A stretch of DNA of 64,000 nucleotides from positions 1-64,000 of the forward strand of contig NZ_AONC01000003.1 in NCBI RefSeq assembly GCF_000585215.1, read 5' to 3'. The notes below the pieces were generated by a model. That model saw nothing but the letters and a program-made list of their open reading frames with translations, had not been told where the DNA came from and did no database searches. Positions within the stretch are counted from its first letter, which is position 1. Each line of letters begins with the position of its first letter. Shown here piece after piece: positions 8,425-16,803 of the stretch. This stretch comes from Imhoffiella purpurea (GTDB taxonomy: Bacteria > Pseudomonadota > Gammaproteobacteria > Chromatiales > Chromatiaceae). A program made the translations under genes and the position numbers.

Positions 8425-8428
8425 ATGA
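8408..8428 (+). CDS. Six-codon leader peptide overlapping umuD start
   Basis: ATG at 8408 opens a six-codon frame (MTTVST) with CAGGAA at good spacing upstream. Its TGA (8426-8428) overlaps the umuD ATG (8425-8427). umuD itself has no Shine-Dalgarno sequence, so ribosomes finishing this minicistron may restart on umuD. No homologue can be judged at this length. Confidence 0.35.
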   Translation: MTTVST

Positions 8429-9006
8429 CGGATCGACGCTCGAAACCCCGTGGCGGCTTCCGGCCTGGCGCTGGCCGCAAGCTCGGCTCGGGACCCTACG
8501 GCGAGCCCACCCAGGCGATGCGTCTCCCCGTGAGCGCGGTCCCGGCGGTGCGCGCCTGGCTCGCCGAGCGCACGGCCCCACTTCTGTCGGAGGCCCTGGC
8601 CTTCACGGCTTCACCGATCCCCTGGCCCCTGCCGCTCTACGGCTCGCGCATCTCCGCCGGCTTTCCCTCGCCAGCCGACGACGACATCGAGGCGACCATC
8701 GACCTCAACGAGCACCTGGTCCAGCATCCGGCCGCGACCTTCTTCGTCCGGGTCCAGGGCGAGTCCATGACCGGGGCCGGCATCCATGACGGCGATCTGC
8801 TGGTGGTCGACCGCGCCCTGGAGCCCCGATCGGGCGCGATCGTGGTCGCCGTGGTCGATGGCGAGCTGACGGTGAAGCGGCTCAAGATCGAATGCGAGCG
8901 GGTCTGGCTGATGGCCGAGAACCCGGCCTATCCGCCGCTGGAGATCCGCGACGGCCAGGAGCTCTTCATCTGGGGCGTGGTCGCCCATGCCGTGCGCTCC
9001 TTCTGA
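8425..9006 (+). CDS. umuD: DNA polymerase V subunit UmuD (S24 LexA-like autoprotease) with N-terminal extension
   Basis: A 193-residue S24-family protein. The self-cleavage site lies in SAGFPSP (Ala78-Gly79), the nucleophile is Ser114 in QGESMTGAG, and the general base is Lys151 in ELTVKRL. RecA-stimulated cleavage gives UmuD', which joins UmuC for translesion synthesis. E. coli UmuD is about 139 residues; here ~50 extra N-terminal residues begin with a basic, glycine-rich GGFRPGAGRKLG-type stretch that could touch DNA. umuC follows after 5 bp. Plasmid- and element-borne umuDC pairs are common, consistent with this accessory region. Confidence 0.88.
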   Translation: MTDRRSKPRGGFRPGAGRKLGSGPYGEPTQAMRLPVSAVPAVRAWLAERTAPLLSEALAFTASPIPWPLPLYGSRISAGFPSPADDDIEATIDLNEHLVQHPAATFFVRVQGESMTGAGIHDGDLLVVDRALEPRSGAIVVAVVDGELTVKRLKIECERVWLMAENPAYPPLEIRDGQELFIWGVVAHAVRSF

Positions 9007-9011
9007 GCGCC

Positions 9012-10274
9012 ATGCTGGCCCTGGCCGACTGCAACAACTTCTATGCCTCCTGCGAGCGCCTCTTCCGGCCCGATCTGGAGGGGCAGGCAATCCTGGTGCT
9101 GTCCAACAACGACGGCTGCGTCATCGCCCGCAGCAACGAGGCCAAGGCGCTCGGCATCGCCATGGGCACGCCCTTCTTCAAGCTCGCCCCCGCGCTCCGG
9201 CGCCAGGTCGTCGTCTTCTCCTCGAACTACGCCCTCTATGGCGATCTCTCGCGGCGGGTGATGCAGGTCCTGGCCGGATTCGCGCCCCGGATCGAGGTCG
9301 ATTCGATTGACGAATGTTTTCTCGACCTCGAGGGATCCGCGGATCCGACGGCGGAGTGTCTGGGCATCGTCCGCATCCTGCGCCAGTGGACCGGCATCCC
9401 GGTCTCGATCGGCATCGCGTCGACCAAGACCCTGGCCAAGCTCGCCAACCGGCTGGCCAAGCAAGGCCGGAGCCCCGACGGCCCGGTGCTCGACTGGTCG
9501 CGTCTGACCGATCCCGAATCCCATCTCGCGGCGACGCCGGTCGAGGATCTATGGGGAATCTCCCAACGTTGGGGTCAGCGTCTGCGCGCGCTCGGCATCG
9601 CCGAGGCCCTGGCCCTGCGCGAGGCCGATCCCAAATGGCTGCGCCAGCACCTCGGCGTGGTCGTGGAGCGCCTGGTTTGGGAGCTGCGCGGACAGTCCTG
9701 TCTCGCCCTGGAGGAGATGGCCCCGCCACGCCGGCAGGTCCGCGTCTCGCGGAGCTTCGGCGCGGCCGTGACCCAGTGGGTCGAGCTGCGCGCCGCGCTG
9801 ACCCGCTTCGCCACCCGTGCCGGCGAGAAACTCAGGGCGCAGGGACTGGCCGCCCCGGCGTTGACCGTCTTCATTCAGACCGATCCCTTCGACACCAGTC
9901 GTCCCTTCTACAGCAACGCCCACACCAGCGCCTTCGACCAGCCGACGTCGGACAGCGCGGTGCTGATCCATCATGCGACCCAAGGCGCCAAGCGGCTCTG
10001 GCGCCGGGGCGACGCCTACCGCAAGGCCGGGGTCCTGCTGCCCGATCTAGTGCCGGCACGGCTCGGGCCTGGGGATTTCTTCGCCGATCCCGCCGAGGCG
10101 GAGCGCGGTGCACGCCGGATGGCCGTGCTCGATGACATCAACCGCCGCTTCGGGCGCGACAGCCTGCGCTTTGGCGGCGAGTTCGTCGGCACCACCTGGC
10201 ACCGCCGCGCCCGGCTGACCTCCTCGGTCTCGACCACGCGCTGGGAGGCGCTGCCGGTGGTACGGGCGCGTTGA
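9012..10274 (+). CDS. umuC: DNA polymerase V catalytic subunit UmuC
   Basis: A 420-residue Y-family polymerase starting 5 bp after umuD. The catalytic acids are visible in LADCNNFYASCE (Asp near residue 6) and SIDECFLDLEG (~residues 100-110). A helix-hairpin-helix region and little-finger domain follow, and the C-terminal part matches UmuC-specific sequence. Together with UmuD' it copies damaged DNA with low fidelity. Length is normal (E. coli 422). Confidence 0.93.
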   Translation: MLALADCNNFYASCERLFRPDLEGQAILVLSNNDGCVIARSNEAKALGIAMGTPFFKLAPALRRQVVVFSSNYALYGDLSRRVMQVLAGFAPRIEVDSIDECFLDLEGSADPTAECLGIVRILRQWTGIPVSIGIASTKTLAKLANRLAKQGRSPDGPVLDWSRLTDPESHLAATPVEDLWGISQRWGQRLRALGIAEALALREADPKWLRQHLGVVVERLVWELRGQSCLALEEMAPPRRQVRVSRSFGAAVTQWVELRAALTRFATRAGEKLRAQGLAAPALTVFIQTDPFDTSRPFYSNAHTSAFDQPTSDSAVLIHHATQGAKRLWRRGDAYRKAGVLLPDLVPARLGPGDFFADPAEAERGARRMAVLDDINRRFGRDSLRFGGEFVGTTWHRRARLTSSVSTTRWEALPVVRAR

Positions 10275-10389
10275 GGTTGGCGGCGGGGGTATGGGTACCG
10301 GTCGATCGCTGGAGGATTGCCGCAATGCCCGATGGTGATCAGCCACCGCGGGTAGGCGTCGACAGATTGAGGGGCGCCAGGATAGCGGT

Positions 10390-10410
10390 ATTATTGCTCC
10401 CAGTAATAAT
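10390..10410. promoter_or_regulatory. Inverted repeat upstream of the HNH endonuclease gene
   Basis: ATTATT (10390-10395) and AATAAT (10405-10410) form perfect 6-bp arms around a 9-bp spacer, 23 bp before the HNH endonuclease start. The AT-rich arms stand out against GC-rich surroundings. It may be an operator of the endonuclease gene or part of its promoter; no controller-protein gene is seen nearby. Confidence 0.35.
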
Positions 10411-10432
10411 GCTGTGGAAGGGATAAGCAGTC

Positions 10433-11407
10433 ATGGCTAGAGGTCGGCTTCGTTATCTTGAGCTGCTGGCGGATCAGCTGGGCTCGGATCTGATGCGGGT
10501 TTTGAGTGAGCGGGACGGATGGCCTGCGCTGTGCGAGTTTAAGGTTGGCGATGCCTGGATGCCGGTGGGGCTGCACATCGGGCTGATTGGCAAGTCCGGC
10601 CGTGGACGTGATGACGTCGAGCGGCGGTTCCAGAACCCGGGCGACAAGCGACCTATGATTGCGCTGCAAGGCTATATACCGGCCCTGGTTGGCGTGCGCT
10701 TAGGCGCCGATGAGCGCATCGACGTGATGGCCGGGATGCACGCCGCGCCGCGTGTTGGACAGGCTACCCGGCAGTCCCTGTTTCTTCCTCTGCAAGGGCT
10801 TGACGCGGCAGCGTCGGGGGGATGGGTTGATCATGTCTCGGCTTCGGGGGAGGTCATCCACCTGTTCCGCCCCGAGCTTCTGCCAGCCCACCTCGCGCTC
10901 GGTGATCACAACATCGGCCTGCCCGAGGCGCCCGCAATCGTCGAGGCATCCGGCTGGCTGGACGAGCAGGATACGGCTTCCATCGAGCGCGCGCGTTATG
11001 CCTCGGTGCGCGCCGCGCGCAGGCAAGGCTTCGGACGCGAGGTCGCGCTGGCTTATGGCGAGCGCTGCGCGATGTGCGGGCTTGGCTCAGGGCTAATCGA
11101 GGGCGCGCATATCTACCCGGTCGAGGCGCCGGGAAGCCCGGATGCGGTCTGGAACGGCATCGCCCTTTGCCGGAACCACCACCGGGCGTTTGACCTGCAT
11201 CGCATCGCCGTGGATGTCGGCTCCTGGCGGATTGCGGTGCATCCCGAGCTTCGCTCCGCCAGCGGCGCCGACGCCGCGCTCAGCCGTTTTCTGGAGATGA
11301 CATCGCCGGTCCTGACGCTTCCGGCCGACCTGGCGATGCAACCGAAGGTGGAGATGCTCGAGCAGCGCTACGCCTTCTATGGGGATCAATACGAGTGGCT
11401 GGGCTAG
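10433..11407 (+). CDS. HNH endonuclease, likely the restriction component of the adjacent methyltransferase
   Basis: A 324-residue protein. The C-terminal third carries an HNH domain: RCAMCGLG, then EGAHIYPV, WNGIALCRNHHRAFD. This supplies two zinc-type CxxC/CxxH elements, the catalytic His in GAH, and the Asn and final His. The N-terminal ~200 residues are probably the DNA-recognition part and are not recognisable by eye. It converges on the 5mC methyltransferase gene and the two share the 4-bp sequence CTAG (11404-11407), which supplies both stop codons. With the methyltransferase and Vsr this suggests a type II restriction-modification system; sequence specificity is unknown. Confidence 0.75.
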   Translation: MARGRLRYLELLADQLGSDLMRVLSERDGWPALCEFKVGDAWMPVGLHIGLIGKSGRGRDDVERRFQNPGDKRPMIALQGYIPALVGVRLGADERIDVMAGMHAAPRVGQATRQSLFLPLQGLDAAASGGWVDHVSASGEVIHLFRPELLPAHLALGDHNIGLPEAPAIVEASGWLDEQDTASIERARYASVRAARRQGFGREVALAYGERCAMCGLGSGLIEGAHIYPVEAPGSPDAVWNGIALCRNHHRAFDLHRIAVDVGSWRIAVHPELRSASGADAALSRFLEMTSPVLTLPADLAMQPKVEMLEQRYAFYGDQYEWLG

Positions 11408-12636
11408 GCCGCCTGGTCCCGCCGACGGGCGCCAGGACCAAGGCCGGTGCCTGGGTGATCCTCGTGCTCCCCGATGAGCCGCTGATATTGCTTCGGCAGC
11501 GGAGCTAGGGCCTCCGGCGGGGGCATCCCCTCCCGCCGAGGGGGTAGAAGCGTTGGCGCCGGGGGCAGCCCCTCGGCCTCATCGAGCAGCTGCATGCGGA
11601 TCTCTCGCGCCAAAACCTCGGCGAGCAACGATGGGACGGCATTGCCGAGCATGCGCTGCACATCGCGCTGTCCTGCGCTGAAGCGCAGGCCATCTGGGAA
11701 GGTCTGGATCCGGCAGAGCTCCTGCGGAGAGAGGTGGCGGCTTCGCCAATGGAAGGGGCCGACAGCCGGCCCAGGCTGAGCTTGGATGGTCCAGGCCGGT
11801 CGGTTCTTCGCCAGCTTGAGCAGGAACGACCAGAAGCGCGTCCGCCAGCCGAAGATGCTGGCTCCGCCACCGCGGTTGGTGTGCCAGAGGTAGTTCTCGC
11901 CCTCGGGGATGGTTGGCAGCAGGGCGGCCCATTTGCCGCGCATGCTCAGCGCGGGGTCATCCAGCTCCTGCGGCAGATCTCCGATGGCGTCCCACGCCGT
12001 GCGGAGCGGCTCCAGGCCGGAGGCCAGGAGGTCGTCCTCAGCCATGTCGGCATGGGTCGGCTCCGGGAAATGGAACGGGGTGCCGTCGCGGGCGCCGACC
12101 AGAAAGACACGCTCGCGCATCTGCGGCACCCCAAAATGCGCGGCGTTGAGCTTGGCGACCGATGGGCGGTAAGCGGTCCCAGCGCTGCGGTTGATCGCCT
12201 TGATGCCATCGAGCAGGAGCTTCATCCCCTCGCTCTTGGAGCTGAACACCATGCCCGGCACGTTCTCGAGCAGGAAGGCGCGAGGGCGCGTGTCGCGCAG
12301 AACACGGAGATACTGCTCCAGGGTGCTGGAGCGCGGATCGTCCAGCCGCTTGGTCTCCCCGCTGGCCCAGAAGCCCGCCTTCGAGAAGGGCTGGCAAGGC
12401 GGGCCGCCGATCAGGACATCGGCCTCGCCGGGCTCGAGCCCGGCCGCGCTCAGGATCTGCGCGGATGTGAAGCCGTGGATGTCGCCTGGCAGCACTGGCC
12501 AGCCTGGCCGGTTCTCGGCGAGTGCCGCGCAGCAAACCTTGTCCAGCTCAACGGCGGCACGGGTCTCGAACCCTGCCGCCTCGAAACCGAAGTCCAGGCC
12601 GCCTACACCGGTGTAAAGGCTGATCGCGGTAGGCAT
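11404..12636 (-). CDS. DNA (cytosine-5-)-methyltransferase
   Basis: A 410-residue C5-cytosine methyltransferase. Motif I (SLYTGVGGLDFGFEAAGF), the catalytic motif IV (GGPPCQPFSKAGF), motif VI (LLENVPG), motif VIII-like (VPQMRERVFLVGAR) and motif X (RMLGNAVPS) are all present in order. The target-recognition region lies between about residues 200 and 310. The ATG at 12636 immediately precedes motif I and has GAGGAG upstream. It is divergent from vsr and convergent with the HNH nuclease. Confidence 0.92.
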   Translation of the reverse strand: MPTAISLYTGVGGLDFGFEAAGFETRAAVELDKVCCAALAENRPGWPVLPGDIHGFTSAQILSAAGLEPGEADVLIGGPPCQPFSKAGFWASGETKRLDDPRSSTLEQYLRVLRDTRPRAFLLENVPGMVFSSKSEGMKLLLDGIKAINRSAGTAYRPSVAKLNAAHFGVPQMRERVFLVGARDGTPFHFPEPTHADMAEDDLLASGLEPLRTAWDAIGDLPQELDDPALSMRGKWAALLPTIPEGENYLWHTNRGGGASIFGWRTRFWSFLLKLAKNRPAWTIQAQPGPAVGPFHWRSRHLSPQELCRIQTFPDGLRFSAGQRDVQRMLGNAVPSLLAEVLAREIRMQLLDEAEGLPPAPTLLPPRREGMPPPEALAPLPKQYQRLIGEHEDHPGTGLGPGARRRDQAA

Positions 12637-12770
12637 CTGCTGCGGATGCTCCTCTGATGAGTGATTGAACGGGGATCCTTGGCCACGCGGCGCGGCGCTG
12701 GATGCTTGCCGCCGTATCATACGCGACCTGGCGTGCGTCACGAAGGGCGGCGCCTCTGGCTTCTGGAGGC

Positions 12771-13184
12771 ATGCCGACGGATAAGATCAGCCCGCAAGCG
12801 CGCAGCGAGGTCATGCGCAGGATCCGCAAGCGCGACACCAAGCCCGAGCTTGCCCTGCGCCGCCTGGTGCATGGCATGGGCTACCGCTACCGCCTGTACC
12901 GCAAGGATCTTCCAGGATCGCCGGATCTGGTCTTCCCAGGGCGCAGGGCTATGATCTTCATGCATGGCTGCTTCTGGCATCAGCATCCCGGGTGCCGGCT
13001 GGCCCGCCAGCCGAAGAGCCGTCCCGACTATTGGCTCGCCAAGCTCGCGCGCAATGTCGAGCGCGACGCCGAGGTGAGGGCGCAGCTGGCCGCCCTTGGC
13101 TGGAAGGTGCTGGTCATCTGGAAATGCGAGATCACGGATCCCGGACTCGTCGGCGAGCGGGTGGCCGCGTTCCTGGGCTCATGA
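12771..13184 (+). CDS. vsr: Very short patch repair endonuclease
   Basis: A 137-residue Vsr-family nuclease with a TGGAGG ribosome binding site. Key elements are the N-terminal basic helix RSEVMRRIRKRDTKPE, the metal-binding PDLVFPGRRAMIFMHGCFWHQHPGC, and the zinc-associated Cys/His residues. Vsr nicks T:G mismatches that arise from deamination of 5-methylcytosine, so its pairing with a 5mC methyltransferase is expected. It is transcribed away from the methyltransferase. Confidence 0.92.
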   Translation: MPTDKISPQARSEVMRRIRKRDTKPELALRRLVHGMGYRYRLYRKDLPGSPDLVFPGRRAMIFMHGCFWHQHPGCRLARQPKSRPDYWLAKLARNVERDAEVRAQLAALGWKVLVIWKCEITDPGLVGERVAAFLGS

Positions 13185-13265
13185 GCCATGATGCCCAGGT
13201 GGTGACGCCTCGTTCGCGCCCTCCTACAATGGGGCCACCCAACGTGGCATGGAGCATGGCCCAGC

Positions 13266-15533
13266 ATGGCCAGGTTCACTCAGGATAACCTCTGGTCGCT
13301 CGAGGAGGAGTACGTCCTCAACAAGCTCGCGGTGCTGCGGAACGCGGCCGATGATGCCGCGCGGCATGTCCGCAACCTCTATGTCACCTTCCTGCTGTTC
13401 GCCTTCTACATCACGGTCATCGTCCTCTCGACGGATGACGAGCAGCTGCTGAAGGAGACCGGCGCCACCCTGCCGCTGCTCAACGTCGAGCTGCCGCTGC
13501 TCGGGTTCTACATCATCATCCCCTGGCTGGTGCTCCTGTTTCACGGACACCTGCTGCTGCAGGTCTTTCAGCTCTCACGCAAGCTGTTCAACTTCGAAGA
13601 TCTGCTGCGGACGCTTCCCCCCGAGGTCGAGCGCGTCCACCGGGAACTGCCCTTTCCGCTCGCCTTCAGCTATGTCCTCATCGGGCGTCACCATCCAGGC
13701 CTGATCCGCTGGCTCTTCCGGGTCGTGGTCAAGACGACCATGGTGCTGCTGCCCGTGCTCCTGCTGGTGGCGATCCAGTGGAAGTTCCTGCCCTACCACA
13801 GCGGCTGGATCACCTTCGATCAGCAATTGGTGCTCACCCTGGACCTGCTGCTGCTCTGGGCGATCTGGCCGCGGATGCGCTCGCGCACAGGACGCTGGCG
13901 GGTTTGGTGGCCCTGGCGGATGCGGCTTTCTTGGCTCTGCGAGGTTGGGGGGTTCATTCGGCCGTGGCGGCGCAAGCAACGTTGGCAGGCGGCCGGAATG
14001 CCAGTGCTCATCAGCTGCTTTCTGATTGACGTCTGGGGCTTCCTGATTCCGCCAGGCGACGGGATCGAGCGTCTGATCGGCTATCAGACCTGGCTGAACC
14101 TCACGCACCGGAATCTGGTTCTGCGCGAGCGCGTTCTGATGCGTGAGGCCCCGCCGCTGGAGGTTTTGTTCGCCGCGCATGTGGATACCGAAGAGGAGAG
14201 AGCGGAGATCTGGCGAGAGGCTGGGCAGGCGCTGGATTTGCAGGGGCGGGATTTACGGTATGCGGATTTTTCGCAGTCGGTTTTCTGGAATGCTGATCTC
14301 CGTAATGCTCAACTGCAGGGGGCGAATCTCGGGTCGGCGCAACTGCAGGGGGCGCATCTCGGGTCGGCGCAACTGCAGGGCGCGAATCTCGGGTCGGCGC
14401 AACTGCAGGGCGCGAATCTCTGGTCGGCAGAACTGCAAGGGGCGAATCTCGATATCGCGCGCCTGCAGGGGGCATCTCTCACCTACGCGAAACTGCAGGG
14501 GGCGAATCTCCTCTTGGCACTAATGGAAGGAGCGGATCTCAGCAATGCGGAACTGTGGGGAGCGAATCTCCTCGTTGCGCAACTTCAAGGCGCGGATCTC
14601 AGTTTTGCTGAACTGCAAGGGGCGAATCTCGGGTCGGCGCAGTTGCAGGGGGCGGATCTCAGTTTTGCTGAACTGCAAGGGGCGAATCTCAGCAAGGCGC
14701 AGTTGCAGGGGGCAGATCTCAGGAAGGCGCGCCTGCAGTGGGCGGATCTTAGGGAGGCGCAACTGCAAGGGGCGAACCTTAGGGAGGCGCAACTGCAGAG
14801 CGCTAATTTGCGTGGGCTACATGTCTTCTCAACCAAATTTGAAGATGCGGATGTAACGCTTGCCGATCTGCGAGGGATTCAGTCAGTCCCCGTGGGGATT
14901 AGCCCAAACCCAAAGAATGATCCGACGTGTTCGTTTTTGCCGGAAGGGTGTATCGGCTCAGCTAGCATCGATCGGGTCAGCCTGCTGCTCACTCAGGATC
15001 CTAGCGCGTTACCCTATGAGGCGAAACAACGCATTGCTGCAAGCGTCGAGCAATATTGGTCCCTTACCTTCGACTTGCCATTTGAGCCGACGGAGATATC
15101 GCCTTTGCAGGGTTTCGACGCGGTGCACGATCAGCGCGGACTCTTCATTACTTGGCCCCTCCCACCAGACGAGCCCAGTCTACAGCAGGCCGGATGGGTA
15201 GATTTCCCCGAACTCATCCAACTCGCCATACGCGTCTGCACCAACGAATACTTCGCTAAGAGCATAGCCTCAAGATCCGACAGATCACCAGAATTAGTCC
15301 AAGCCCTTCAGCGTTGGGCGGACGAAGACGGATGTGCACCTGTGACCGATTCGTTCAACGCCTTGAGAGCCTTGAGGTCCTTGGGATTCCACCTATCGAA
15401 CGACCGCGGATCCGAATGTCAGATCTTTTCAACACTCTCGGTATACATGCCTGGCTGGAAAATTGACTGTGATGATCGGTTCTGGCCGACGCTGCCAACC
15501 CGAAGAGGGTTCTTTCTCTTGCATCCACCCTAG
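13266..15533 (+). CDS. Multi-pass membrane protein with long pentapeptide-repeat domain
   Basis: A 755-residue protein in three parts. Residues 1-~300 contain four to five hydrophobic segments (around 38-56, 77-100, 155-172, 185-200 and 240-255). Residues ~325-520 are pentapeptide repeats of the A(D/N)LxxAxLQG type forming a right-handed quadrilateral beta-helix. The last ~230 residues are an unrecognised soluble domain. At DNA level the repeat is a 30-bp unit (two pentapeptides) repeated about 18 times from 14281 to 14820. Chromosomal neighbours are a restriction-modification set, but a functional link is only guessed. Confidence 0.75.
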   Translation: MARFTQDNLWSLEEEYVLNKLAVLRNAADDAARHVRNLYVTFLLFAFYITVIVLSTDDEQLLKETGATLPLLNVELPLLGFYIIIPWLVLLFHGHLLLQVFQLSRKLFNFEDLLRTLPPEVERVHRELPFPLAFSYVLIGRHHPGLIRWLFRVVVKTTMVLLPVLLLVAIQWKFLPYHSGWITFDQQLVLTLDLLLLWAIWPRMRSRTGRWRVWWPWRMRLSWLCEVGGFIRPWRRKQRWQAAGMPVLISCFLIDVWGFLIPPGDGIERLIGYQTWLNLTHRNLVLRERVLMREAPPLEVLFAAHVDTEEERAEIWREAGQALDLQGRDLRYADFSQSVFWNADLRNAQLQGANLGSAQLQGAHLGSAQLQGANLGSAQLQGANLWSAELQGANLDIARLQGASLTYAKLQGANLLLALMEGADLSNAELWGANLLVAQLQGADLSFAELQGANLGSAQLQGADLSFAELQGANLSKAQLQGADLRKARLQWADLREAQLQGANLREAQLQSANLRGLHVFSTKFEDADVTLADLRGIQSVPVGISPNPKNDPTCSFLPEGCIGSASIDRVSLLLTQDPSALPYEAKQRIAASVEQYWSLTFDLPFEPTEISPLQGFDAVHDQRGLFITWPLPPDEPSLQQAGWVDFPELIQLAIRVCTNEYFAKSIASRSDRSPELVQALQRWADEDGCAPVTDSFNALRALRSLGFHLSNDRGSECQIFSTLSVYMPGWKIDCDDRFWPTLPTRRGFFLLHPP
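14281..14820 (+). repeat. Tandem 30-bp repeats inside the pentapeptide gene
   Basis: About 18 consecutive 30-bp units, several nearly identical (AACTGCAGGG followed by GGCGAATCTC and GGGTCGGCGC, with point changes). The perfect 30-bp phase keeps the reading frame, so copy number can change without breaking the protein. Central units (14311-14430) are the most alike, suggesting recent duplication or gene conversion. Confidence 0.85.
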
Positions 15534-15710
15534 CGTTTTGATGACCAGCACAACTCCTCCGGACACGAAGAGCTGAAGCCAAATTGACTTCCACCGCTGA
15601 GCGCTCTGCGGAAACACTTCTCCGCGCCGGATCCTGCCTTTCTCGTCCCAGGGACCGTCCAGACCAACCCCGCTGAGACGAATCACACTTCCCACATACC
15701 CGGAGACCAT
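15429..15710 (-). CDS. Possible small membrane protein (uncertain gene)
   Basis: A 93-residue frame on the minus strand overlapping the last ~105 bp of the pentapeptide gene. It encodes one credible transmembrane helix (IWLQLFVSGGVVLVIKTLGW, residues ~44-63) after a basic N-terminal segment. The ribosome binding site is weak and the final third is antisense to a real gene, so it may be spurious. Confidence 0.25.
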   Translation of the reverse strand: MVSGYVGSVIRLSGVGLDGPWDEKGRIRRGEVFPQSAQRWKSIWLQLFVSGGVVLVIKTLGWMQEKEPSSGWQRRPEPIITVNFPARHVYREC

Positions 15711-16081
15711 TCCGCCACTTCACACCCTATGGCAGGGTAGCCAATTGTCCGGGGTTCCATTCCGCTACGGTCGTCGTTCCTCCTCCCTACGCTCCACTCC
15801 ACCCCGGCCAACCGGCAACTGATCCTGCCGGGTGTGAAGCGTCGGCATGGTCTCCTCAGCGGCTGTTGTCGCGCTCCAAAGCAAGGTGGTGCCCGCTTCC
15901 ATGCGCTCGGGCCTCTCAGCTCGCCCCACCCTCCTACCAGCGCATCGAAGCGGTCACGGCTGAGGATTTTGATCCCCCCTCCGCCCCCCAGGGGGAACGG
16001 GTGCTCGCATCAGCATAGGCGCTCTGCGCCGTTTCGCGTTAAACGCAAGTTATTGTTTTAATGTGCTTTACTTGCTTTTTA
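15534..16081. other. Intergenic region before the SLOG cassette
   Basis: Apart from the doubtful minus-strand frame, no gene is supported. A C-rich/G-rich fragment near 15966-15997 resembles the repeats near 4402 and 4671. From about 16030 the composition becomes sharply AT-richer, leading into the promoter-like repeat of the next cassette. Confidence 0.45.
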
Positions 16082-16112
16082 ATTGCCTTCAGCTATAATT
16101 AATAGCATAAAG
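16082..16112 (+). promoter_or_regulatory. Promoter-like repeat, copy 1
   Basis: AATTGCCTTCAGCTATAAT with a following AT-rich tail has a perfect -10 (TATAAT, 16094-16099) and a weak -35 candidate (TTGCTT, 16072-16077). The same sequence recurs at 17398-17429 after the SLOG gene. It lies 22-52 bp before the first gene of the cassette. Confidence 0.5.
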
Positions 16113-16133
16113 CAATAGCTTGTGGGGCTCACC

Positions 16134-16499
16134 ATGCCAGTATCCGCTTCCTTCTCTTCGGTCCCCGGTCGCTGGTCGGGTCGCGTGGTCTTTCGCGTTC
16201 ACGCGCGCGGGTCGGTTTGGGCGTTGCGCCTGCCTCGTGCCGGTGAGCGTGTTCCGCCTGCCTGTCTGTTCCTGCCTGCCTCCCGTAAGCCCTTGGCGCT
16301 GGCCTTCGCGGCCTTGGCTCGGGGCCTCGGTTGGCGCGCGGAAGTGCGCCCTGGCTCTGGGTGCGCGGTCTGGCGGTCTGGCCCACTGTCGGCTTCGTGT
16401 CCAGCGTTCGCGGTCAAGGTCTGGTTGCCGGCTGGCGTGTCGGCCGCCCAGGCTCGCGCCGCCCTGCGTTCCGCTTGGGTCGCGGTTCATGTTGCGTAA
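16134..16499 (+). CDS. Hypothetical protein, first gene of SLOG cassette
   Basis: A 121-residue basic protein; a GTG at 16122 would add four residues. There is no signal peptide and no clear membrane segment; it has several Trp and Val-rich strands and a C-terminal ALRSAW region. Codon use favours T-ending codons (GCT, GGT, CGT), unlike the C/G-ending codons of neighbouring genes, which suggests a different origin. It overlaps the next start by 11 bp. I do not recognise it. Confidence 0.55.
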   Translation: MPVSASFSSVPGRWSGRVVFRVHARGSVWALRLPRAGERVPPACLFLPASRKPLALAFAALARGLGWRAEVRPGSGCAVWRSGPLSASCPAFAVKVWLPAGVSAAQARAALRSAWVAVHVA

Positions 16500-16803
16500 G
16501 TGGCCTCGGTGCCTGGCGTTGTGGCGCGGGTTTCGCGCCTCGGCGGGGCAGGCGCCGCTCGGTCGGCGGCTGCTCGGGCTGGCCCTGGCCCTGCTGCCTT
16601 TGTCGGTGCGTCGTCCGGTGCTGCGGCTGCTCGGCATCACCTGGCCGCGCTGGGTGCGGTTTGGCGTGTCTTGGCTCGGTAGTTACCTGGCGGTGTGCTC
16701 GGTCGCGCTGGTCGTGCTGTGGTCGCTGTCACTGGTCGGTCCCTGGCTGTGTTCCTCCTCGGTCTTGTCTTGCGGGGTGTCTCATGTCTCAGCTTTGCCT
16801 TGA
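16489..16803 (+). CDS. Small membrane protein, second gene of SLOG cassette
   Basis: A 104-residue protein. The N-terminus is strongly basic, with a short hydrophobic stretch around residues 28-40 (LLGLALALLPL) and a longer transmembrane segment around 58-88 (starting GVSWLGSYLAVCSVALVV). The ATG at 16489 lies inside the preceding gene and the end overlaps the SLOG gene start by 20 bp, so the three genes are tightly coupled. A membrane partner next to a SLOG protein is a known layout of predicted conflict systems; the role here is inferred from that alone. Confidence 0.5.
   Translation: MLRKWPRCLALWRGFRASAGQAPLGRRLLGLALALLPLSVRRPVLRLLGITWPRWVRFGVSWLGSYLAVCSVALVVLWSLSLVGPWLCSSSVLSCGVSHVSALP

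Noticed and set aside
8380-8425. Standard LexA box for umuDC
   Set aside because: Only a TACAG half-site is present; no CTG-N10-CAG pair was found.
14281-14820. Regular 30-bp repeats as a possible CRISPR array
   Set aside because: There are no unique spacers; the units are contiguous and encode pentapeptide repeats in frame.
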